29,113 nt of DNA, from assembly GCA_041748615.1 (NCBI GenBank), contig JBGTCY010000007.1, positions 1 to 29,113 of the forward strand, written 5' to 3'. Shown piece after piece: positions 1 to 6,840 of the stretch. The translations under genes and the position numbers were made by a program. The first letter of the stretch is position 1; the number at the start of each line of letters is the position of its first letter. The notes beneath the pieces were generated by a model. That model was given only the letters and a program-made list of their open reading frames with translations, was not told where the DNA came from and ran no database searches. The stretch comes from JBGTCY01 sp041748615. GTDB taxonomy: Bacteria; Bacteroidota; Bacteroidia; Chitinophagales; CAIOSU01.

Positions 1-138
1 CATGTTAGGGCCAGAACCTTGATAGATCTGGGTCACATCTCCCAAGCGAACAGACTGACCCGTTGGCAAAATTTTGATGACCGTGGATTCTATTTTCTCG
101 GGGGTTGATCGCGACTGATCGTCAAGCCGCATAAAAAT
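1..138 (-). other. Fragment of a CzcA/CusA-type heavy-metal RND efflux pump, fused in frame to an SDR start
   Basis: Translation of the minus strand in the same frame as the SDR start gives 46 residues running off the window edge: roughly FMRLDDQSRSTPEKIES, then VIKILPTGQSVRLGDVTQIY, then QGSGPNM. The order 'RLDD...', 'PTGQ.VRLGDV..I', 'GPN' is what I know from the periplasmic porter domain of CzcA/CusA-family RND transporters, just before the conserved RENVQRR stretch. It has no relation to an SDR fold. The change of family occurs around residues 86-89, at about positions 131-143. I infer a chimeric junction rather than a real two-domain protein. The RND assignment is from memory of the family, not a search. 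Confidence 0.6.
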
Positions 139-399
139 ATCGTAGATCCGTTGGTTCTCTAAAAATTGAGAAACCGTTTCTCTTAATTCCTCCGGATTGC
201 TGTTATCCACCGAAAGAAAATGATGTTGCTGTCCACGAGCGGTATCTAATTCTTTTAATGCAGCCTGAAGCGATGCTGGATTTCTTGCCAGCAGCGTCAC
301 ATTCGCGCCTAAGGATGACAGTTCAATGGCGACCGCTTTCCCAATCCCTTTACTGCTTCCGCCAACAAGCGCGTTTTTATTTTTCAAATCTAAATTCAT
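139..399 (-). CDS. Short-chain dehydrogenase/reductase, N-terminal part only (chimeric downstream)
   Basis: The frame starts at an ATG at 399 and gives an SDR N-terminus: a beta strand, then the nucleotide-binding glycine motif GGSSKGIGKA at about residues 13-22, followed by LGANVTLLARNPASL, which binds the NAD(P) ribose/phosphate in classical SDRs. About 87 residues of SDR type are present. The NNAG region, the Ser-Tyr-Lys catalytic residues and the rest of the domain are missing, because the frame continues as an RND pump fragment. SDR genes often accompany kynurenine-pathway genes in Bacteroidota, which would fit the dioxygenase and decarboxylase to the right, but this gene is transcribed in the opposite direction. 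The substrate cannot be told. Confidence 0.75.
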
Positions 400-531
400 C
401 ACTTTCGATTTTATTTAAAACGAAATAAGGAAATTCGCACGATATAATTTTGAAATAACACACTTGTGCAGTTTTCAAATGTTTCTCAACCACTAATTTT
501 TTTAAACGGATAACCAATATCACTCTATAAT

Positions 532-1857
532 ATGAATCAACAAAACTCGATTATTCTATTATGTATTTATTTCTCAATTCTCCTGCTTGGAAATTGCAAA
601 TGTGAACGGGAAAAATCTCCTGACTTGCAGTTGCGAAAAAGCGCTCAAGACTTTTTATCTTATACTGATGCTGAACTTTTTCCTTTTACTCATCAGAAGA
701 AACACGGCTTCACCAATTTGCAGGGTGAATGGGTGATTGAGCCGCAGTTTGAAACCGCATTTCCATTTATTGAAGGAATCGCGCTTGTAAAAAAAGACGG
801 AAAACATCAGTTGATTGACCGCCAGTTGAAGCCGGTTCCATTGCCGGAAAACGCCACCGGAGTTTCCACATTCAAAAGCGGGCTTGCACCGGTATTGATT
901 GCAGGAAAGGTAGGTTTTATCAATCGCAAAGGAGAATTAGTCGTTGAGCCGCTGATTGTCAGCGAAACAGCGAATGTTCCTTTACCACAGGAAGGCATGA
1001 GATTAGTTTCTGTCAGCGGTTATTATACTTTCATTGACTCAACCGGTAAACAAATCTCAAAACCTGTATTCGCCTACGCTCAGCATTTCAGCGAAGGATT
1101 GGCTGTGGTGATGAATGAAAACAGAAAATACGGGTACATTGACAAGACCGGAAATTTGGTCATCCCATTTCAATTTGATGAAGCACAATCTTTTAGTGAT
1201 GGTTTAGCGCTGACCGGCATCGGACATGGCGACCATTCACATTTTTCTTTGATTGATAAGTCAGGAAAAGTTGTTTTTAATGTTCCGGATGCACACACGA
1301 TTATTTCATCTTTTCAAGGAGGTAAAGCGCCTTTCCGTGTAAAGACAAAAGATGGAATCAGATATGGATTTTACAATAAAAAAGGTGAAATCGAAATTCA
1401 ACCGGAGTATGATTGGGTGGAATCAATTGTTGGCGGCTCGGGAGAAACTTTAGGCAAGGCAATCGGAGTAAGAATTAAAAAAGGCGAACTGTTCGGATTG
1501 ATTGACGGAGAAATTTTCATTGAACCGAAATTCAATAACATTAAATCATTTCATGAAGGACTTGCCGCTGCATCCACCGGCACCGGTCAAGAACAGCGTT
1601 TCGGATATATTGATAAAAGCGGCAACTGGAAAATTCAACCCGCTTATTATGCCGCCAATGATTTTTCCTCCGGACTTGCCGCTGTTTGTGATGTTGAAAG
1701 TAAAAAGTGGGGATATATTGATGAATCGGGAAAAATCGTGATTGAACCTCAATTCAATTTTGTGTATAATTTCAATGGAGATATTGCGATAGCAAGCAAG
1801 GAGAGAAATCGTAAAGTCATGATTGACCGCGGTGGAAATATTTTAATGGAAGAGTAG
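532..1857 (+). CDS. WG-repeat-containing lipoprotein
   Basis: The 441-residue product is built of about ten WG-type repeats. Each has the pattern '(W/Y)GYID..G.(W/I).I.P.F..A..F.(E/D)GLA', for example YGYIDKTGNLVIPFQFDEA and WGYIDESGKIVIEPQFNFV. The N-terminus is a hydrophobic signal segment (residues 6-20) ending in LLGNC, so Cys22 may be a lipidated cysteine, although Asn at -1 is not the commonest lipobox. WG-repeat proteins are widespread in Bacteroidota and usually exported; no enzymatic role is established for this type. A TAATTTTG box at 445-452 is a possible promoter. The gene stands between the divergent SDR start and the dioxygenase, with 36 bp to the latter. Confidence 0.85.
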   Translation: MNQQNSIILLCIYFSILLLGNCKCEREKSPDLQLRKSAQDFLSYTDAELFPFTHQKKHGFTNLQGEWVIEPQFETAFPFIEGIALVKKDGKHQLIDRQLKPVPLPENATGVSTFKSGLAPVLIAGKVGFINRKGELVVEPLIVSETANVPLPQEGMRLVSVSGYYTFIDSTGKQISKPVFAYAQHFSEGLAVVMNENRKYGYIDKTGNLVIPFQFDEAQSFSDGLALTGIGHGDHSHFSLIDKSGKVVFNVPDAHTIISSFQGGKAPFRVKTKDGIRYGFYNKKGEIEIQPEYDWVESIVGGSGETLGKAIGVRIKKGELFGLIDGEIFIEPKFNNIKSFHEGLAAASTGTGQEQRFGYIDKSGNWKIQPAYYAANDFSSGLAAVCDVESKKWGYIDESGKIVIEPQFNFVYNFNGDIAIASKERNRKVMIDRGGNILMEE

Positions 1858-1893
1858 TTAGTTTTATTCTTTGAACATAAAAAATAATCTCCT

Positions 1894-2421
1894 ATGCCTA
1901 TTCAACCACCTTTCAATTTCAAGATTTGGATTGATGAACACCGTCATCTGCTGAAACCGCCTGTCGGCAATCAGGTGGTTTACAAAGACAATCAGGATTT
2001 CATCGTGATGGTGGTGGGCGGACCCAATTCGAGAAAAGATTTTCATTTCAATGAAGGCGAAGAATTTTTTTTTCAGTTGGAAGGAAACATTACACTGCGC
2101 ATCATGGAAGACGGCAGTCCAAGAGATATTTCCATTAAGGAAGGAGAAATATTTCTATTGCCGCCACGAATACCACACTCTCCGCAACGACCATCCAACA
2201 CGGTAGGTTTGGTGATGGAACGCTACCGGAAAGAAGGTGAAAAAGATGGTTTCATGTGGTTCTGTGAGAATTGCAGTAACAAACTTTATGAAGATTATTT
2301 CATGTTGACCGACATTGTGAAACAATTTCCACCTTTGATGAAAAAATTTTACGATTCAGAAGAATACAGAACATGTAAAAATTGCGGAGCGGTGATGGAG
2401 CCACCGCATAAACCGGAATGA
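1894..2421 (+). CDS. nbaC: 3-hydroxyanthranilate 3,4-dioxygenase
   Basis: This cupin enzyme opens the ring of 3-hydroxyanthranilate to give 2-amino-3-carboxymuconate semialdehyde (ACMS), in the kynurenine route of tryptophan breakdown. The 175-residue length is typical of the bacterial enzyme. The iron ligands His51, Glu57 and His95 fall at the same positions as in the well-studied Cupriavidus enzyme. Substrate-binding Arg47 and Arg99 are present. The C-terminal rubredoxin-like second metal site is complete, with CENC (124-127) and CKNC (161-164). The next pathway enzyme, ACMS decarboxylase, lies at 2946-3992, with a hicBA pair in between. The start is the ATG behind an A-rich stretch. Confidence 0.95.
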   Translation: MPIQPPFNFKIWIDEHRHLLKPPVGNQVVYKDNQDFIVMVVGGPNSRKDFHFNEGEEFFFQLEGNITLRIMEDGSPRDISIKEGEIFLLPPRIPHSPQRPSNTVGLVMERYRKEGEKDGFMWFCENCSNKLYEDYFMLTDIVKQFPPLMKKFYDSEEYRTCKNCGAVMEPPHKPE

Positions 2422-2484
2422 TTTTGATTCCTAATTTTTATAAATTGGTGAACTGCTTCAAAAATACATCATCGCTTTTCAACT

Positions 2485-2492
2485 TATCTTTG
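2485..2492 (+). promoter_or_regulatory. TAnnTTTG -7 box in front of hicB
   Basis: TATCTTTG matches the Bacteroidota primary-sigma -7 consensus TAnnTTTG exactly. Transcription would begin about 10 bases before the hicB ATG at 2509. No clear TTG -33 element is visible 19-21 bases upstream, so the assignment rests on one box. It suggests the toxin-antitoxin pair has its own promoter inside the kynurenine cluster. Confidence 0.5.
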
Positions 2493-2508
2493 TATCAAAT
2501 ATTTTTTT

Positions 2509-2736
2509 ATGTTGCGACATTATAAAATTCATTTGCACAAAGAGCCGGAAGGAGGCTATACTGTTACAGTTCCGGCTTTACCCGGATGTATCACTTATGG
2601 AGATGATGTGGAACATGCCATCGCGATGGCGAAGGAAGCTATTGAACTTTATATCGAAGAATTACAATCCAGAGGCGAAGAAATTCCGGATGACTCGGAA
2701 ACTTTGGAATATACCCTTAATTTGAAAGTCGCATGA
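2509..2736 (+). CDS. hicB: HicB-family antitoxin
   Basis: The 75-residue protein has the HicB fold signature: a short beta strand, then 'EPEGGYTVTVPALPGCITYGD' spread over residues 13-33, then a helix 'AIAMAKEAIELYIEEL'. This partial RNase-H-like domain binds and neutralises HicA. It belongs to the short HicB class without an obvious C-terminal HTH or RHH DNA-binding domain, so how it represses its promoter is not visible. Its last four bases overlap the hicA start (ATGA), as expected for translational coupling. The order here is antitoxin first, whereas many hic loci are toxin first. Confidence 0.9.
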   Translation: MLRHYKIHLHKEPEGGYTVTVPALPGCITYGDDVEHAIAMAKEAIELYIEELQSRGEEIPDDSETLEYTLNLKVA

Positions 2737-2936
2737 ATTTGTCGCCAAAGCATCTGATTAAGATGCTTGAGCAAAATGGATTTGTCTTCAAGCGCACCAA
2801 AGGCTCGTATCATCTCTATTATAATTCTACAAGTTGTAAAACTGTCATTGTTCCACTACATGGCGGCAAGGACATGAAGAAGGGCACCTTTCTCGCCATA
2901 CTCAAACAAGCAGGCATTGATAAAAATGTTCTTTAA
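2733..2936 (+). CDS. hicA: HicA-family mRNA interferase toxin
   Basis: The 67-residue protein has the double-stranded-RNA-binding-like fold of HicA: 'LIKMLEQNGFVFKRTKGSYHLYY', then 'VIVPLHGGKDMKKGTFLAILKQAGI' (each over 20 residues, positions 8-30 and 38-62). The catalytic histidine in the GSxH motif is present as His27, so the toxin looks intact. HicA cleaves mRNA and tmRNA and is blocked by HicB. The gene overlaps hicB by four bases. It ends ten bases before the ACMS decarboxylase start, so read-through into that gene is possible. Confidence 0.92.
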   Translation: MNLSPKHLIKMLEQNGFVFKRTKGSYHLYYNSTSCKTVIVPLHGGKDMKKGTFLAILKQAGIDKNVL

Positions 2937-2945
2937 CGATAATTA

Positions 2946-3992
2946 ATGAAAAGTCAGTCCGCTATGCCGTCATCGTCTTCATTTAAAATAGACATCCACA
3001 CTCACATCCTTCCGAAGGAATTTCCCCGCTGGTCGCATAAATTCGGTTATGATGGTTTTGTGCATCTTGAACATCATAAACCATGCTGCGCAAACATGAT
3101 GATTGGCGATAAATTTTTCCGAGAAATAGAATCCAATTGCTGGGATGCGGAAGTGAGGATGAAAGAATGTGACGTGCATCATGTAGATGTTCAGGTTCTT
3201 TCCACTATTCCTGTTTTGTTCAATTATTGGGCAAAACCGAATGATGCGCTTGAAGTCTCCCGTTTTCTGAACGACCACATTGCAAGTGTTGTCGCTGAAA
3301 ACCCAAAACGATTTATTGGTTTAGGAACTGTTCCGCTGCAATCACCTGATTTAGCAATCAAAGAATTGGAACGCTGCGTAAAGGAACTCGGATTAGCAGG
3401 CGTTGAAATCGGCTCACATGTGAACGAATGGAATCTGAACGCGCCAGAACTGTTTTCTTTTTACCAAGCCGCACAGGAGTTGAACGCTGCCATTTTCGTA
3501 CATCCATGGGATATGATGGGCAAGGAAAAAATGCCGGACTACTGGCTGCCGTGGTTAGTCGGAATGCCTGCGGAAACTTCACTCGCGATTTGCTCGATGA
3601 TTTTCGGAGGCGTGTTTGAAAAGCTGCCGAAGCTGCGCGTTGCGTTTGCGCATGGCGGTGGTTCGTTTCCCGCAACGATTGGAAGAATTGAACACGGCTT
3701 CAACGTGCGCCCTGACCTTGTTGCAAAACATAATAACATCAACCCGAAAAACTATCTCGGTAAATTCTGGTTGGATAGTTTGGTGCATGATGCGCAGATG
3801 TTGGATTATTTGGTGAATCTTGTTGGCGCAGATAAAATTTGTCTCGGCAGTGATTATCCTTTTCCCCTTGGCGAGCACGAGCCGGGTAAACTGATTGAGT
3901 CCATGCCGTTCAATTCTTTGGTGAAAGAACAATTACTGAGTGGCGCTGCATTGGAATGGTTGGGATTGAAAAAAGAACATTTCCATCAATGA
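2946..3992 (+). CDS. nbaD: 2-amino-3-carboxymuconate-6-semialdehyde decarboxylase (ACMSD)
   Basis: This amidohydrolase-superfamily zinc enzyme decarboxylates ACMS, the product of the dioxygenase at 1894-2421, and so diverts it from quinolinate/NAD toward catabolism. Seen in the 348 residues: the metal motif HTH (His18, His20), the third metal histidine in FVHPWD (His186), the catalytic histidine in AHGGGS (His236) and the metal aspartate in GSDYPFP (Asp303). Family features such as QVLSTIPVLFNYWAKP are also present. An alternative start at 2964 would drop six residues; both lie well before the first motif. The stop codon overlaps the next start (ATGA), so the two are translationally coupled. 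Confidence 0.93.
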   Translation: MKSQSAMPSSSSFKIDIHTHILPKEFPRWSHKFGYDGFVHLEHHKPCCANMMIGDKFFREIESNCWDAEVRMKECDVHHVDVQVLSTIPVLFNYWAKPNDALEVSRFLNDHIASVVAENPKRFIGLGTVPLQSPDLAIKELERCVKELGLAGVEIGSHVNEWNLNAPELFSFYQAAQELNAAIFVHPWDMMGKEKMPDYWLPWLVGMPAETSLAICSMIFGGVFEKLPKLRVAFAHGGGSFPATIGRIEHGFNVRPDLVAKHNNINPKNYLGKFWLDSLVHDAQMLDYLVNLVGADKICLGSDYPFPLGEHEPGKLIESMPFNSLVKEQLLSGAALEWLGLKKEHFHQ

Positions 3993-4699
3993 AACAACCT
4001 CTTCGCGTTCACACCTTACTTCACGTTCCATTCGAAGGCATCGGCTGTATTGCCGATTGGATTGCGAAGAATAATTTTCATCTCACAGAAACGCGCTTGT
4101 GGGAATCCGCTCAATTCCCGCCAATGGAAAATTTCGACTTTCTCATCATCATGGGTGGACCAATGAGCGTGAATGATGAAAAGAAATTCCACTGGCTGCA
4201 TCATGAGAAAAATTTTATTGAAGAAGCAATTAATCATGGCAAGCATGTCTTGGGAATATGCCTTGGCGCGCAACTGATTGCCGATGTGCTTGGAGCTAAA
4301 GTTGAGCCGAATCAACACAAAGAAATCGGATGGTTTCCCGTAAGCATGAATGAAAATGCGGAGAACACACAACTTGATTTTTTTCCTAAAAAATTCATCA
4401 CGTTTCACTGGCATGGCGATACGTTTGACTTGCCGCAGGGCGCAACGCATGTCGCGCAAAGTGAAGCGTGTTTGCATCAGGCTTTCACGTATGGCGATAA
4501 TGTAATCGCCTTACAATTTCATCCGGAGATGACACAAGCATCCATAAATGAAATGCTGAAAGAGGGCGATGCCGAATTAGTACCTTCAAAGTATGTGCAA
4601 TCGGCTGAAGAAATTCTTTCCAACCTGCATTATGCCGATGCGCAGAATGAATTATTAAAACAGTTATTGAATGAGATGATTTTGAAGATTGAGATTTAA
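3989..4699 (+). CDS. Class I glutamine amidotransferase (GMP-synthase GATase-like)
   Basis: With the start at the ATG overlapping the previous stop, the product is 236 residues. The longer reading from 3956 would use a non-ATG start inside the decarboxylase. The catalytic triad of class I glutamine amidotransferases is present: Cys91 in GICLGAQ, and His178 and Glu180 in LQFHPEM. 'IIMGGPMSVNDE' at about 53-64 is the oxyanion-loop region. Such stand-alone GuaA-N-like proteins hydrolyse glutamine or gamma-glutamyl compounds; their partner is mostly unknown. Overlap with the decarboxylase suggests co-expression, but I see no known step of 3-hydroxyanthranilate breakdown that needs it. Confidence 0.85.
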   Translation: MKQPLRVHTLLHVPFEGIGCIADWIAKNNFHLTETRLWESAQFPPMENFDFLIIMGGPMSVNDEKKFHWLHHEKNFIEEAINHGKHVLGICLGAQLIADVLGAKVEPNQHKEIGWFPVSMNENAENTQLDFFPKKFITFHWHGDTFDLPQGATHVAQSEACLHQAFTYGDNVIALQFHPEMTQASINEMLKEGDAELVPSKYVQSAEEILSNLHYADAQNELLKQLLNEMILKIEI

Positions 4700-4747
4700 T
4701 GTTTTAAGTTTAGGAATTCATTTTTCAGAATAAGATTTCAAGAATCA

Positions 4748-5200
4748 ATGCCCGAAGCGAAAAATTTACTGACGGAACCACAGCAGCAAAAAATTTTAGA
4801 CGCGATTAAAGCCGCTGAACATCACACCTCCGGTGAAATACGTGTGCATCTTGAAAACCATGCCGGTAAAGAAGTTTTATTAAGAGCCGAAGAGGTCTTT
4901 CTTGAATTGGAAATGCAAAAAACAAAAAACCGCAATGCCGTTCTCATTTATGTTGCCGTGAAAGGGCATCAGTTGGCAATCATTGGCGATAAAGGAATCA
5001 ATGATTTGGTTGGTCATGATTTCTGGAAAGCTGAACGCGACCTGCTCATTGAATATTTTTCAAAAAATAACTACACCGAAGGATTAACAAAAGCGATTAC
5101 GCTGATTGGTGAACAACTGAAAAAACACTTCCCTGCCACAGACGAATCACGCGATGAGTTATCCAATGAAATCTCCTTTAAAAAAGCGGAAACGAAGTGA
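4748..5200 (+). CDS. TPM-domain protein, soluble
   Basis: The 150-residue protein is essentially one TPM domain (TLP18.3/Psb32/MOLO-1 fold): 'LTEPQQQKILDAIKAAEHHTSGEIRVHLE', then 'NRNAVLIYVAVKGHQLAIIGDKGI', then 'ERDLLIEYFSKNNYTEGLTKAITLIGEQL' (about residues 8-36, 61-84 and 97-125). There is no signal peptide or membrane span, so it probably acts in the cytoplasm or at the inner face of the membrane. Paired soluble and exported TPM proteins commonly neighbour LemA in Bacteroidota, as here. The biochemical role is not settled. It overlaps the next gene by four bases (GTGA). Confidence 0.85.
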   Translation: MPEAKNLLTEPQQQKILDAIKAAEHHTSGEIRVHLENHAGKEVLLRAEEVFLELEMQKTKNRNAVLIYVAVKGHQLAIIGDKGINDLVGHDFWKAERDLLIEYFSKNNYTEGLTKAITLIGEQLKKHFPATDESRDELSNEISFKKAETK

Positions 5201-5967
5201 AATCTGAATTTAATAAAATCATCTGTTCGCTATGTGTTGTTTTTGTATTACAATTCAATTTCTTCCCGGCATATTCCGCTGACAAAGATTTTCCTGCACG
5301 TCCTTTACCACCCCGCTTAGTCAATGATTTTGCAAAAATGCTTTCAGCGGAAGAGGTGCACAAGCTGGAACAGAAACTGCTTGCCTTTAATGATTCCACC
5401 TCTATTGAAATCACCATCGTCACCATCACTTCGCTGGGTGGTTACGCTATCGCGGATTATTCGGCACGGCTGGGTGAAAAATGGGGAGTGGGTAAAAAAG
5501 GGAAAGACAATGGCGTGGTTTTGCTCGCGTCAAAAACGGAACGTGAGTTTTTCATCGCCACCGGTTACGGAATGGAAGGGGTGCTGACGGATGCAGTCTC
5601 ACGCAACATCATTGAAAAATTCATTGTTCCCGAATTCAGAAAGGGAGACTATTATCGCGGATTTAATGGTGCCGCTACTGTAATCATGCAGCTTGCAAAA
5701 GGAGAATATACAGCCGATGAACTTCGGGATGAAAATGAGTTGTTGAAAGCGCTTTTCATCGCGTTGCTGGTTATCATCTTAGTGATCATAATCACTTCAA
5801 AACGCAAACAGTCCTACACTTATTCCGGCAAAGGACGCAGCCGTGGCGCACACTGGGGACCCGTGATGGGCGGTGGCGGATGGGGAGGAGGCAGCAGTGG
5901 TGGAGGAGGCTTTGGCGGATTCGGGGGCGGCAGTTTTGGAGGTGGTGGTGCCGGGGGAAAGTGGTAA
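5197..5967 (+). CDS. TPM-domain protein, exported, Gly-rich tail (YgcG-like)
   Basis: The 256-residue protein starts at a GTG overlapping the previous stop. Order of parts: signal peptide (about 1-28, ending AYSA), TPM domain (about 38-170, with LVNDFAKMLSAEE and FFIATGYGMEGVLTD), one transmembrane span (about 184-201, rich in Leu, Ile and Val), a basic stretch (KRKQSYTYSGKGRSRG), and a glycine-rich C-terminus (221-254). This is the usual architecture of YgcG-like proteins found with LemA. The TPM domain would face the periplasm. The very low-complexity Gly tail, encoded by GGN runs, may be flexible. The gene ends 28 bp before the convergent lemA stop. Confidence 0.88.
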   Translation: MKSEFNKIICSLCVVFVLQFNFFPAYSADKDFPARPLPPRLVNDFAKMLSAEEVHKLEQKLLAFNDSTSIEITIVTITSLGGYAIADYSARLGEKWGVGKKGKDNGVVLLASKTEREFFIATGYGMEGVLTDAVSRNIIEKFIVPEFRKGDYYRGFNGAATVIMQLAKGEYTADELRDENELLKALFIALLVIILVIIITSKRKQSYTYSGKGRSRGAHWGPVMGGGGWGGGSSGGGGFGGFGGGSFGGGGAGGKW

Positions 5968-5977
5968 CTCGCTCATT

Positions 5978-6006
5978 AAAAATTTCAGGAGTATCCTAAA
6001 ATTTTA
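5978..6006. terminator. Palindrome between convergent TPM and lemA genes, possible bidirectional terminator
   Basis: Left arm AAAAATTTCAGGA (5978-5990) and right arm TCCTAAAATTTTA (5994-6006) surround a GTA loop. AGGA/TCCT pair, then one mismatch, then AAATTT pairs. The A and T runs at the outside would give a U-rich end on either strand. It overlaps the lemA stop codon. The GC part is only four pairs, so efficiency is uncertain. Confidence 0.45.
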
Positions 6007-6571
6007 CCTGCGGAGCTTTCTCAGCGCCTTTCTCAGCCTCAAAATATCCTTTCTTCTCAAAACCTAAAGCGCCCGAATACAACACCATCGGCACTTTGCG
6101 GATGTAAGAATTATACGATTGTACCGCTTCATTATATTTCCTGCGTTCTACGCTGATGCGGTTTTCGGTGCCTTCAAGCTGCGACTGAAATTCCAGAAAA
6201 TTGACATTCGCTTTTAAATCGGGATACCTTTCTACCACCACCAGCAAACGGCTGAGCGCGCCTTCCATTTCATTGGCGGCTTTGATGCGTTCTTCCACCG
6301 GGGCATTTTTATTATCCCATGTACTTTTAGATTGGCCGACCTGCGAGCGCAACGCGGTCACTTCCGTCAGCAGCGACTTTTCATGTTCGGCATAACCCTT
6401 CACCGTTTCCATCAGATTTGGAATGAGGTCGAGCCTGCGCTGATACACAGCCTCCACATTCGCCCACTGCTTGTCCACGTCTTCCTGACGTGATACCATC
6501 GTGTTGTAGCCACAGGAACTGAAAAGAGATCCCAGCAAAGCAATAAAAGTCAATCGGACAAAAAGATGCAT
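5996..6571 (-). CDS. lemA: LemA family protein
   Basis: The 191-residue protein has an N-terminal lipoprotein-like signal (FIALLGSLFSSC, Cys20 as the likely lipid site) followed by the helical LemA domain: GYNTMVSRQEDVDKQWANVE, then YQRRLDLIPNLMETVKGYA, 'EVTALRSQ', 'LVVVERYPDLKANVNFLEFQ', 'ENRISVERRKYNEAVQSYN'. LemA proteins are coiled, membrane-attached and of unsettled biochemical role, and they usually travel with TPM-domain proteins. Here lemA faces the two TPM genes instead of leading them. Its own -7 box (6594-6601) supports separate transcription. Confidence 0.93.
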   Translation of the reverse strand: MHLFVRLTFIALLGSLFSSCGYNTMVSRQEDVDKQWANVEAVYQRRLDLIPNLMETVKGYAEHEKSLLTEVTALRSQVGQSKSTWDNKNAPVEERIKAANEMEGALSRLLVVVERYPDLKANVNFLEFQSQLEGTENRISVERRKYNEAVQSYNSYIRKVPMVLYSGALGFEKKGYFEAEKGAEKAPQVKF

Positions 6572-6593
6572 AAGAAATTGATTTTGATGACCT

Positions 6594-6601
6594 CAAAGTT
6601 A
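6594..6601 (-). promoter_or_regulatory. TAnnTTTG -7 box for lemA
   Basis: Read on the minus strand the sequence is TAACTTTG, an exact TAnnTTTG match, about 22 bases before the lemA ATG. There is no convincing TTG at the -33 distance, so this is a partial promoter assignment. Confidence 0.45.
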
Positions 6602-6645
6602 GGTAAACATCGGAACACAGTTTGAAGGGTCGGGGGACGGGGTTT

Positions 6646-6712
6646 TTAGATATGAGATGTATAGATATTAGATTGGGACAGGGGACAAGGGGCATGGGAC
6701 ATGTGAAAATAG
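6646..6712. repeat. Degenerate 7-8 bp quasi-repeat tract
   Basis: A run of imperfect short units: TAGATATGAGATG, TATAGATATTAGATTGGGA, then CAGGGGACAAGGGGCATGGGACATG. It codes for nothing convincing and resembles the tracts at 12899-12928, 16466-16519 and 26070-26230, all intergenic. Such 'ttagattagac' and 'gtccatagtc' tracts are common between Bacteroidota genes. Confidence 0.5.
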
Positions 6713-6731
6713 AAAATGTAGTTCGGTGCTT

Positions 6732-6815
6732 CATCCGAGGGGATGCCGGAACCCCGAAAAAACGGGGCAGGCAAGTCCGGCAACTGTGGTCTGTCGGCTG
6801 TTGACCAACAGACCA
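6732..6815. other. GC-rich element that folds into three stem-loops; unidentified
   Basis: Between moeZ and lemA is a GC-rich island that can form three consecutive hairpins: CATCC/GGATG with a GAGG loop (6732-6745); GCCGGA/TCCGGC outside CCCCG/CGGGG with an AAAAAA loop and an eight-base internal bulge (6745-6781); and TGGTCTGT/ACAGACCA (6787-6815). It starts 26 bp past the moeZ stop. It could be the 3' structure of the cysteine operon (minus strand), a small RNA, or a mobile palindromic repeat. I could not match it to SRP RNA, tmRNA, RNase P, tRNA or a riboswitch class that I know. Confidence 0.4.
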
Positions 6816-6840
6816 AGCGACCCGCGACTTTTCGACTAAA

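Noticed and set aside
3956..3988. Extension of the amidotransferase N-terminus to 3956
   Set aside because: It would start at a non-ATG codon inside the decarboxylase; the ATG at 3989 overlapping the stop is typical coupling and fits the family start.
6727..6840. SRP RNA, tmRNA, RNase P RNA or Moco riboswitch
   Set aside because: The hallmark bases (for example the GGAAG SRP loop) are missing; left as an unidentified element.
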